From Chara braunii (taxonomy: Eukaryota; Streptophyta; Charophyceae; Charales; Characeae): DNA of 37,604 bases. Shown here one piece after another: positions 9,670-18,318 of this stretch; the stretch's first letter is position 1, and each line of letters opens with the position of its first letter. Location of the stretch: NCBI GenBank assembly GCA_003427395.1, contig BFEA01000005.1, positions 3,963,226-4,000,829 of the forward strand. The letters run 5' to 3'. A program made the position numbers and the translations under genes. The notes beneath the pieces were generated by a model, which saw only the letters and a list, made by a program, of their open reading frames with translations, did not search any database and had not been told where the DNA came from.

Positions 9670-11325
9670 ATGTCGGGAGGTGTGGGCAACAGTTCGAGAA
9701 AGGTCGTGACGCTCGACGATCGTATCGAAACCCTGGATAGGCGAGAAAGAGCGCCAAGAAATGTTCTAAAGGTTGATACGTTCCACTTCAATGGAGAATT
9801 GGTCTCCGATTGGCTGGACCTGGTTGAGCAGGCGCTGGTGGGGTTGTCAGATGAAGTAAAATTCCAGCGAATTCTGAGGTACTTCCTTCACGGGCATCAT
9901 CAGGAAGTGGGCAAGGTTGTGGAAGTCGCGAATGGCAGTTGGGCAAGGTTCAGGGATGGAATGCAAAGGAAGTACAGACTGAGTGATGGCCTGCTGACTA
10001 CAACAGAGCTAGAGGCTATGAACAAGGATGACTTCACCACAATCAGGGCATTTGTGTAAGAATTTAAGAAAAAGGCGAGAAAAGTACATGGGATTTCTGA
10101 AGAAGCACAATGCGCTATTTTTTTGGGATTGCTCACTGCCTCAGAAGCGTCGGCGCTAACGAGCCATGGACTCACTGCCTCAGAAGCGTCGGAGCTAACG
10201 GGCCATGGAGGTGGAAGTGCGAAGCTCACATGGGCTACTATTGACAAGGGAGTGGAGGATGGAAGTTTGGACCAGGTAGTGCAACACCAAATGCGCATGC
10301 GGAGGCGGAAGAGGAAGAAAAGGGACGCCACCGCGTCCGGAACCCCGGGGGTAAAGAGGATCGTCACGGACGTGTTGGCAGAGTTAGGATATGGCAAGGA
10401 TGCTGAGGTGCAGAAAAAGGTGGTGATCGTGGTCCAAGGTCGGGTGTCAGAGGTGGTGGACGAGGAGACCGGACACGACGACTACGGTGGGGAGGAGACA
10501 ATCTCCCAGGTTCTGACCATGGCGCAGCGTAAGCAGCGCAATCTACTAACGGGCGGGCAAGGCTCTGGAAAGGGGCAGATCCCGCAGACGGTCGCGGCGC
10601 CTCCGACCGCCGTCGTGAGTGCGCCTATGTCAGCAGGGCCCTCGATGATGGGGCCACCAACATCATACAGACACTGGTTACCCTAGTACCCCATATCACC
10701 CTGACCCCCATATAACCAATGCAATTCATGGGGAGGGGGCCAAGTTCCCTCGGGGGCGATGGTGCCCTATTCAGGTCCACTGGCGAGTGCGGGACCACCA
10801 AGTTTCCCGGCAGCCCAGGGCCAATTCGCAACCCAACCTCCACCCTCGCAGCAGGTATTGGAGGCTAGCGTGGATGGAGGAGGGAACCAAGGGCAAGGCG
10901 GACGGAGCAATGGAGGCCGAGGCCAAGGAAGGAATGGCGGGGGTCGTGGCGGTGGATGGAATGGCCAAGGGGGCTAGGACCAAGGAGGCCAAGGTGGTCA
11001 GGAAGGGGGCCAAGGATATGGCAGGCCCTGCTTCGATTGGCGGAATGCCATTTGTCGGCATTGTGGCTATCAGGGCCACACTATACGGTTTTGCCAAGGG
11101 TGGCGCGACGATGAGCTCTCCGGGTTGATTTCCACTAATATGGACGGGGATATATACGACAAATTTGGGAAGTATATTGACCCAAAGACTCCAGGCGGAG
11201 TCAGGCAAGAGGTCCAGAGGCGAGCGGCAGCAGGACCAGCACCCCCGACAATGTTCAGAATGTGGCAGGAAAGAGAGGACCCGACCATAAGGGTCGAGGA
11301 GATTGTGGGGAGAACGAGGAGGTGA
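9670..11325 (+). pseudogene. gag: gag of element 1 (capsid/nucleocapsid), broken by stops
   Basis: Frame 1 reads through the region with in-frame stops TAA 10057, TAG 10684, TGA 10702 and TAG 10975. I take ATG 9670 (MSGGVGNSS) as the start; the frame is open a little further upstream but without an ATG. The N-terminal part (DTFHFNGELVSDWLDLVEQ, about residues 38-56) resembles Ty3 gag capsid. Then come a charged, Lys/Arg-rich stretch, Pro/Gln- and Gly/Arg-rich segments, and one CCHC zinc knuckle, CRHCGYQGHTIRFC (11053-11094). A second knuckle at about 11250-11310 (CSECGRK followed by H and C residues) lies across a frame change. A 39-bp in-frame tandem duplication sits at 10132-10209. Gag would package the RNA; this copy cannot make a full product. 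Confidence 0.85.
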
Positions 11326-12103
11326 CTCAGCGACTAAAGGCAGGGGCCATAAAGGAAGAGTCGATAGTCGTTAAGTCAGATGATGAGGAGAGAGGAGAGG
11401 AGGGAGATTCAGTCATAACCATTCTGGAGAAGATGGAGGACTTGCTGGGGAAAGTGGATAGGTACAAGCAAAGGTTAAAGAGTTTGTGTGATGAGACCAA
11501 GGAATGGAGGGCCAACCTCCTTGGAGTTTTCCTCTATGAGTTCGGGCCCGAATCATCGTCGGGGCAGCAAGGGTATACAAGGGTTGCGATTGTGGGGTCA
11601 GACCCTAGGTCGGGGATGACCTATAGGCCCCCCACGTCGCATGGAAGAGTGCCATAGGCAGCACGGACCAGAAGCTAGAACAAGGCTGGAACCAGTCAAG
11701 TGCCCAGCCAGGCGCCTAGTCAGGCGCCCCCTCGAAGGGAACTTGAGCCCGAGCGCAGGAAGGAGGTGGTGGAAGTCCCAGAAGAGGAAGAGGAAGATGA
11801 AGACGAGGAGGATGAGAGGCTCCGACAAGAGGAAGACCGGCGGGCGGAGCTAAGAGTTAGGAAGAGAGGGGTTCATGAGGAAGTTGAGCCGCGGTTTGGC
11901 TAAAAGAGGGCTTTGATGTGGAAAGGGTGGTGGACAGACTCCTGGAAGGCCACAATGACCTGATAAACTTGAAGGACATTTTGGCGTCAGCCCCAAGGCT
12001 CCGTGATGGTTTGAAGGGGCGGCTCTCGTGAAGATTAGTGCCCAATGTCCATCTGAGTACGATCCTGCCGAGGGAGGTAGAGTTGACTGAAGCAGGGACA
12101 AGC
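11262..12103 (+). pseudogene. gag-pol linker, acidic and Glu-rich, frameshifted
   Basis: Frame 3 is open at 11262-11657 (Lys/Glu-rich, with a likely coiled coil VITILEKMEDLLGKVDRYKQ at about 11415-11474), and again at about 11700-11903 (PSQAPSQAPPRRELEPE, then a run of Glu/Asp). Frame 2 takes over towards 12062-12103 (ILPREVELTEAG), leading directly into the protease. The segment LKDILASAPRLRDGLKGRLS lies at about 11970-12029. Similar spacer sequences join nucleocapsid to protease in Ty3/gypsy elements. No catalytic motif is seen here. At least two frame changes and several stops interrupt it. Confidence 0.6.
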
Positions 12104-12586
12104 ATGGAGTGAAAGTGTGTGGCGTGTGGCCAGGTGGATTTGGTGGTGAAGGATCAGAAGTGCACTAGAATGGTGGATACAGGCGCTGAAATGAACATCA
12201 TCCGGGAAAGGGAAGCGATCATGCTGGGAATGGAGATCGACCGTTCGGACTACTGTATGCTACATGGCGCCAATTGCAAGGCGGTCTTTTGTGGCACGAC
12301 GTCCAATGTGATCGTGGAGATTGACAAGGTACGAACAAGGACCTGTTTCTTTGTTATGCCGGATGTTGACCATTCTGTCCTCTTGGGTAGATCTTTCCTG
12401 TGCAGGACGGAAACACTGATTTTTAACAAGCACGATGGGACGATGATCCTACTCTTGTGCGACCCGGCCTGCGAGAACTACGAAGTCATTACTTGCCGGA
12501 ACACAAGGGCGCGGAGTGGGAGGAACAGGCCTAACCCCGGCTCGTTCACCTTCGAGGAATCCGAAAACGAGCGACGGAGGCTCTAG
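12104..12586 (+). pseudogene. pol: Aspartic protease domain of pol
   Basis: Frame 2 encodes a retroviral-type aspartic protease. The active-site motif VDTGAE has its catalytic DTG at 12176-12184, and the flap/C-terminal hydrophobic motif is DHSVLLGRSFL at about 12368-12400. The enzyme would cut the Gag-Pol polyprotein as a dimer. A Cys pair just upstream (CVACGQVDL) belongs to the same segment. TGA at 12110 and TAG at 12584 interrupt the frame, which otherwise continues from the linker and on into the RT region, so this is part of one former polyprotein and not a separate gene. The core itself is open for about 155 residues. Confidence 0.85.
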
Positions 12587-13187
12587 GAGCTGCCCGAGGT
12601 GGAAGGAGGGGCCGAAGTGCTGACGCTGAGCCTTATTGATGTAAATGAGGCTATGGAGGTGGTGGCAACGCATGACATGGCAGACCCCGAGGCCATTAGG
12701 GCGCTGAGGGAGCAGGTTTTAGAGAGCCCTTAAGTGAGAGAAGTGGAGCTGGTTTATCGACTTCCGGGTGGAAGGGGAGATCCTGCAATGGCACAAGCAC
12801 AACACGCAAGCCGACCTTTTTTAGGGGACGGCTTAAGCAGGGTTCCCAAAGGCGGTACAAAACGGTAGATAAAAAGTGCCGCCCAGTTCCCGTGCTCATT
12901 ACTGAAGATGAGGAAGCCTATTACGAGCGGGAACGAGGACTGATACGGCGCATGCGGGAGCAAGCAGCAAGTGCTTCGTGCCGTATCAACGATGAGAATG
13001 AAGGGAAGCTGATAATTGGAGAGCCTGACTTCCTTTTACCCTAGGAGAAGACTCTGATGGTGGAGCTAATGAAAAGGAGGCATCGCATTTACGCCTTTAA
13101 TGACGATCAGCGTGGGAGACTGGATGTGGAAAGATCCCGATGATTCGGATCCACACAATACCACACGAGCCATAAAATCTAAGAGGC
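12587..13187 (+). pseudogene. pol: Protease-RT spacer and N-terminal edge of RT
   Basis: Frame 2 continues after TAG 12584 to TAA 12731 and beyond (ELPEVEGGAEVLTLSLIDV, Glu-rich). From about 12838 another frame carries RYKTVDKKCRPVPVLITEDE and then KRRHRIYAFNDDQRGRLDV (about 13075-13130), the piece that precedes the RT palm in gypsy elements. A stop lies inside (TAG at about 13043). At about 13140-13190 the reading shifts again before joining the RT frame. Confidence 0.65.
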
Positions 13188-14036
13188 GTGCGATATCCCA
13201 ACCCTGATGAGGAAAAGATGGTGGTGGACTACCTGGACGACAAGATGCGCACGCACGTTGCTTACTACTCTAGCGGGCCGTATGCTTCCCCTTGGTTTTG
13301 TTTCGTTAAGTCAAACGGGACGCTGCAGTGGGTACAAGATTTGCAGTGGCTAAATGCGGTGGCAATGCGAGATGCGGGAGGTTTGTCGAACGCGGACGCA
13401 TTGTAAGAGTCATGCGCAGGAAGGCCTATAATTTCGCTTATAGACCTCTACTCTGGGTATGACCAGTTTTCTGTATATCCGCCAGATAGGCCTGTAACGA
13501 CAATGCATACGCCTAGAGGGCTAATTCATATGAATGTAGCCCCTCAGGGCTGGACGAATGCGGTGGCAATGGTGCAAAGACACATGATCAGAGCCATGCA
13601 AACGGTCAGTCCACACATCACCCAACCTTATATCCATGACTTGGCGGTCAAAGGCCCGAAGGAAAGAGAGGAAGACGAAGTGATGCCCAAAGTAAGGCGT
13701 TTTGTCTGGAAGCATGTCCAGGATCCTAATCGGGTCCTGAGCCTGTTGGAAGAATATAACCTTACATCAAGTGGTCCAAATTCCAAGCACTATATGAGGG
13801 AAGCCACCATCTTGGGGTTTGTCTGTAATGAGAAAGGTCGAAGACCTTACGTGAAGAAGAAAGACAAGATCCTGGAGTGGCCACTACCTTTTCGTTCGAT
13901 AACGGACGTAAGGAGCTTCCTCGACAGTGAATTCTGGAGGAGCTTTGTAAAAAACTTTACCGCTAAGACTGAGTATTTGAGAAAGCTGGTACGTCAGGAC
14001 CAGGAATGAATTTGAGGCGGAGATCGGGAAGAGGTT
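13188..14036 (+). pseudogene. pol: Reverse transcriptase domain of pol, catalytic Asp lost
   Basis: Frame 3 encodes the RT palm and fingers: SGPYASPWFCFVKSNGTLQW (about 13274-13333), the first catalytic Asp in LIDLYSGYDQF (Asp codon 13443-13445), MNVAPQGWTNAVAMVQRHM, and the YxDD position. The last reads YIHD (13629-13640): the first Asp of the canonical Y-x-D-D is His (CAT 13635-13637). The connection continues through ILEWPLPFRSITDVRSFL. TAA at 13404 interrupts the frame, and stops at about 14007-14015 with two offsetting frame changes separate it from RNase H. With the stop and the His, this copy cannot make an active polymerase. RT would copy the RNA from the tRNA primer. Confidence 0.9.
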
Positions 14037-14708
14037 GTGAAGCGAATGAAGGAAGAGTTTAAAGAAGGAGGTTTGGTGTTAGGGGTGCCAAACTGTGAGG
14101 TTACAGAGGAGAAACCGTTCATCATCGAGACGGACGCTGGGCCAACTGCCCTGGGAGGAGTCTTGGTTCAGGCAGATGCCGATGAGAAGGAGAGGCCGCT
14201 GAGATTCGAGAGTCAGACTCTCAATACGACTGAGAGGAACTATTCTCAGTTTAAAAAGGAGACTCTTGTGGTACTCCATTGCCTGAGGATCTTCCGGAAC
14301 TATGTTTTTGGCAGGAGGTTCATATTGAGGGTGGACCCCACTGCGCTCGCCTGTTCCCTAAAGAATTATACACCATCGGACCCAACCGTCGCGAGATGGC
14401 TGACGTACATTTGGATGTTTAACTTTGAGTTGGAGAGGATTCCAGGGGACAAAAACAGGGTAGATGGGTTGAGCCGCATCAACTGGGATGAGCCTGATCA
14501 AGGGTCGATAGAAGACACTCCGCCGATTGATGGGTTCTTGGGCCAAGAAGAAGACGCCCGCCTCCATATAAATGAATGGTCCCTGCGAGTGCCTAGTTGT
14601 GTCAGCCACCCCATATGGCTAGCGCCTAGGGGGTATGAACAAAAAGAGGAGTTGGTCCTCAAGCCCTTTCAAGAGGAGGATCCATGGGGAAGTAAGGATG
14701 TCCACTAG
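14037..14708 (+). pseudogene. pol: RNase H domain of pol
   Basis: An open stretch in frame 3, in line with RT, encodes the Ty3-type RNase H: ETDAGPTALGGVLVQADAD (first acidic residue in ETDAG, about 14130), FKKETLVVLHCLRIFRNYVF (Glu), FILRVDPTAL (Asp) and RIPGDKNRVDGLSR (final Asp, about 14440-14475). All four acidic positions are present. The last part (DGFLGQEEDARLHINEW) begins the RT-integrase tether. TAG 14706 separates it from the integrase frame. The enzyme would remove RNA from the RNA-DNA hybrid. Confidence 0.9.
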
Positions 14709-15974
14709 ATGATGAAATTGGCATTGGCTGGTACACATAGTCTGGCGGAGGAAGCGAGGACGATAGAGGAGAGCCCCACTCAGGTAGAGGAGCATGAGCA
14801 GTTAATGGGAGGAATGTACCTGCTTACAAATACGCTTCTGCAAGGAGACTTTGACCGGAAGGGCTCATTCAGTCCTATTGAGGGCGAGGACTTCGTTCCT
14901 GAAAGCCAGGATGATGAGTTCGAGGAAGGAAAGATCAAGGAAGTCTTCCGTGCGAAAGAATATAATGGAATCTACCTGGAGTTAGGACTGCTCCTGTCCT
15001 GTGAGATGAAGAATAGAGATGTAAGTGATAAGGCGCAGAAGATAAGGCACCTGTATGTGGTAAGAGATGACCATTTGTTCATAAAGCGACAGGTCAGGAA
15101 TCCCAAGAGAATTATGTGCGGGAGGAACCGACAGATCGACATCATCGCGACATTGCACGACGGTATAGCAGGAGGACACAGGGGATTAAATGCTATGTAT
15201 GCAAAGATAAGCGAGCTATACTACTGGGATGAGATGCTGAACATGGTCATCGAGTATTGCCAGTCTTGCGTACCTTGCCAAGAAAGGTCACCGCAAAGGC
15301 CAGGGGAGCCCCTACACCCAAGATTGGAGAAGGAAGTAGGCGCGGCTGTACGTCTAGATCTACTCTTCATGCCGGTTGGGGAAAACGGATGTAATTACAT
15401 CTTCGATGCGCGAGATAACCTTACCGGGTTTGTAGATGGTCGGGCTATTCGCACAAAGACCGGCCCAGTTTTGGCGAGCTGCATCGAAGAGTATTATCTA
15501 TGCTACCCTTTCGTCAAAGAGTTCGTGATGGATCGAGGATCGAAGTTTACCTGTAACGAGGTGCGGACTTTGCTTGCAAGGTATGGCGTGGTGGCGAATT
15601 ATACTACTGCTGTACATCCTCAAGCAAATGCACCTGTGGAAAGGGGACACAGTACCATTACAAATCACCTAGCCAAGTGGACGGAAGGCAAACCCGGCCA
15701 GTGGCCGAAGTTCTTGCGCGCAACTTTCTTTGTGGAGAATGTCACGGTGAAGAGAACTACCAAGTACGCGCCAGCTACTCTGTGGTACGGAAGGCACGCC
15801 ACCTTTCCCATAAAAAGTTTTATGAAAACCTGGAGGCGCCAAGACTTAGAGGTCAACCTGTCTTTCGAAGAGCTGCTCGATATTCGGGCGCGACAAGTAG
15901 GGGCTGCTGAAGAAAGGTTACGGGAGGCCGCCAATCAGGTAGAGAGGAGCCGCATGGATGATAAGATGCGATGA
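14709..15974 (+). CDS. pol: Integrase core of element 1, 421-residue open frame
   Basis: The longest intact retroelement frame in the window. It is in the same frame as RNase H and separated from it only by TAG 14706; in the live element it would have been cut from the polyprotein, so the ATG at 14709 is just the first Met. Residues 1-120 form an acidic tether. An HHCC zinc finger has His at about 150 and 158 and CQSCVPC at about 184-190. The DDE core has Asp217 (RLDLLFMP), Asp275 (FVMDRGSKF) and Glu311 (NAPVERG), with exactly 35 residues between Asp275 and Glu311, the retroviral D35E spacing. All catalytic positions are intact. The C-terminal part continues in another frame after the stop at 15972. 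Confidence 0.92.
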   Translation: MMKLALAGTHSLAEEARTIEESPTQVEEHEQLMGGMYLLTNTLLQGDFDRKGSFSPIEGEDFVPESQDDEFEEGKIKEVFRAKEYNGIYLELGLLLSCEMKNRDVSDKAQKIRHLYVVRDDHLFIKRQVRNPKRIMCGRNRQIDIIATLHDGIAGGHRGLNAMYAKISELYYWDEMLNMVIEYCQSCVPCQERSPQRPGEPLHPRLEKEVGAAVRLDLLFMPVGENGCNYIFDARDNLTGFVDGRAIRTKTGPVLASCIEEYYLCYPFVKEFVMDRGSKFTCNEVRTLLARYGVVANYTTAVHPQANAPVERGHSTITNHLAKWTEGKPGQWPKFLRATFFVENVTVKRTTKYAPATLWYGRHATFPIKSFMKTWRRQDLEVNLSFEELLDIRARQVGAAEERLREAANQVERSRMDDKMR

Positions 15975-16207
15975 GACCAGATGGCGCGAGTGAGGAAGGA
16001 ACAATTGGGAGTTGGGGACGACTATTGCTGTACGACTCCTCCTTGGAGAAGCAATGATCGAGAAAGCTCACCAAAAAGTGGATGGGGCCCTATAGGATCT
16101 TGCGGTGCGGCGAATGTGGAGCCTACCAGATCGAGGAGCTGGACGGGACAGGATGGCAGGATTGGGTGTCAGGGACCAAGTTAAAGAAGTTTGTGGCCAG
16201 GAAATAG
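15975..16207 (+). pseudogene. pol: Integrase C-terminus with GPY/F-like module
   Basis: Frame 2 carries LLLYDSSLEKQ, a TGA at about 16055, then KKWMGPYRILRCGECGAYQI (about 16073-16132) and a tail ending at TAG 16205. WMGPYRI is the GPY/F motif typical of gypsy integrase C-termini. A frame change between 15974 and about 16020 and the TGA break the link to the core. No chromodomain follows. Confidence 0.8.
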
Positions 16208-16385
16208 GTAAAGAGTTTCATACCCCCCAGAATAAACCATTGCCTAAAAGTGTCGCATGTCCTGGTTAGACTAAGTAGGGAAAGGAAGGGATAGGTATGT
16301 ATGTGTTTGTCATAGACTCGATGAACCTGATGGCTGATCTCGTTGTGTGCCTGTTTGCTTCCTCTCGCCTGATGTGCAAGCCTAA
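16208..16385 (+). other. Spacer between pol and the downstream ORF
   Basis: No credible gene. CTGATGTGCAAGCCTAAC at about 16370 holds a possible ATG (16372) for the next ORF in a shifted frame. Confidence 0.5.
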
Positions 16386-18163
16386 CTTTCTGAAGACAGC
16401 CCTGCAGAGGGGCGGGAGGGGCTCACGACCACGACAGAGGCCCCTGGAGCATCTGGAGGGGATCAGCGCGGACCATTTGGGAGAGAGTCCACGCCTGTCT
16501 TCGACGATGATAACATAGAGCTCTTCTTAGACACCTACCAGGCTCATGCGACACGAGAGGGATGGTCTACCCTGGAGAGGATACGAAATCTGAGAGGGGT
16601 TGGACGTTTCGAAGAGCCTATAGCGCATATCCGAGAGGAGACTTTGACCTGGCCAGATGTGGAGGCAAGAATGCAGAGGTTAAGAGCTTCGCCGGTAGGA
16701 CGCGATGGTTTGCCTATCCGGCTGGAGGAAGGCAATGCGGAGGAGTTCATTCCAGCCTATGAGCAGTATATGCACGATCAAGGGACCGCCCAGGAAGAGT
16801 GGATGCAGACATTGCTCCTCTGGACGCGAAGGGCGGAGAGGCCATTGGCAAGACAGATTCGGGATAGGGCGCGTGAGTGGGAAGATTGCCAGGCTCAGCT
16901 GAGGCAGGTATTCTGACGGCCAGAGCCTGAGAGGCCAGAGCCCAGGGTTTAGAGAAGGCAGAGAAGTAAGAGGCCACGAAACCCAGAGACGATGGGGGCC
17001 ACTATGACGAGGAGGAGCCAGTGGGGCCTGTTCAGGCAGCAGGGCCACTCCCTACTCATGGACATGAGCAAGTGGAGTCTCGTCAGATCACTAGCAGTGA
17101 CCTACGGGGCCCGTCGCCGAAATTGCCAGAGGAGGGGGAGGATGTACCATCGGAGACGCCGCTCGGAAGTCTGGAGGCCCACCTCGATGCGTCTCAATGG
17201 GGGACTTCGCAGTTGGGAGTAGATCCGGTTGAACCGGCACGGTACGAGCCGGCGGAAGGGCTACAAGGCCCTGAGCCAGGGACTGAGCCGCGTGAGCCAG
17301 GGGAGCTACAGACAGAGGAGGTTATTACCGTTGGGGACGATACACCTCCTCATACCCCGGTCCCGGAGCAGGTACGACAGCCCTGGCCAGAAGGGATTCC
17401 TGAGGCAGATAGTGGAGAGGTTTTAGCACCTGCGCCGGAGGCTATCACTTCGCCCAGGAAGGTGGCAGAGACAGGGGGGCAGGAGGAGGACGAAAGGGCG
17501 GGGGTGCGTACGACCGTCGACTCGTGGTTAGCCGAGCATCCGACCGAGCACTCAGATACTGAGATGCCAGCGTCCGATGAGCCACCGCCAGAGTTGTCGC
17601 ATGTAGAGAGAGGGGTAAGTGCTAAGGCTCCGGCTCGAGAGACCCACGAGGCGCGGACAGGGAGAGCACTGAGAGAGACGGCTGAGGAGAAGTCTACGAG
17701 GGTGCAGGCTCGCCTCGCGGTGATATATGAAAAGAAAGTTAGGATGGAGGCCGCAGGTGTGGCGCCAACGCTGCCGGTTGATTCCGGGACGAGTGAGCAG
17801 AGGATCGATGAGATGTGGGCTAGGTACGAGAGAAGGAGGGATGCCGCCCGCCTAAGGTCGCAAGAGACCGGACAGGAAGGCGAGAGGGCGGACGAGATAA
17901 AAGAGAATGAAGACTTGGGATTTTCCGCCGCCAGGATGGCGATCGAGCGAGCAGAGAGAAGGATACGCCAGGCGGCGACCACGTCATTCCAACGATATAC
18001 CCTGCTCAGTGATGAGCTGGTGGCTGCAAAATTGGAGGTGGAACAACTATCTACTCTGCTAGCGGAGGAGAGGGCAGAGAATCGAGCCTGGAAAACTCGT
18101 ATGGAAGTTAGGGAAGTTGATGTCAGGACAATGGAGACCCAAGTGAGAATTCTGGCAGCATAA
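16386..18163 (+). pseudogene. Extra ORF after pol: gag-like N-terminus, acidic Pro-rich middle, coiled-coil C-terminus
   Basis: Frame 3 is open from 16386 to TGA 16914 with FDDDNIELFLDTYQAHATRE (16500-16559), TLERIRNLRGVGRFEEP and a segment ending QAQLRQVF. Its layout (hydrophobic and acidic start, then amphipathic helices) resembles a gag capsid N-domain. After a frame change, frame 2 is open from 16970 to TAA 18161 (DDGGHYDEEEPVGPVQAAG onward): about 230 residues rich in Pro, Glu and Thr, then about 150 residues of strongly charged heptad-like helix (RRIRQAATTSFQRYTLLSDE, then VEQLSTLLAEERAENRAWKT). There is no signal peptide, membrane segment or env-like feature. I do not recognise a named family. 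A likely ATG is 16372, one frame off. It may be a second structural protein of the element. Confidence 0.6.
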
Positions 18164-18318
18164 TGTTGTGGTTTGCGTGATTTGATGGAGACCTCGAACC
18201 AGAGTCTGTCAGCTAATCGGATTGGTTCCTTTCTCGTTAGCATTTGGAGTATGGATGAATTTATAGCTTTTTGATTCGGCAAAGCGACGGGGACGTCGCT
18301 TAATATGGTCCGGTAAGC
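18164..18318 (+). other. End of internal region; no clear polypurine tract
   Basis: Directly before the 3' LTR I see no convincing polypurine tract. Instead a hairpin, AAGCGAC/GTCGCTT with loop GGGGAC, lies at 18282-18301, 17 bases before the LTR. The purine run inside it (GCGACGGGGA) could be the decayed tract. Confidence 0.45.

Noticed and set aside
16386-18163. Envelope gene
   Set aside because: There is no signal peptide, no transmembrane segment and no cysteine-rich ectodomain; the protein is charged and coiled-coil.
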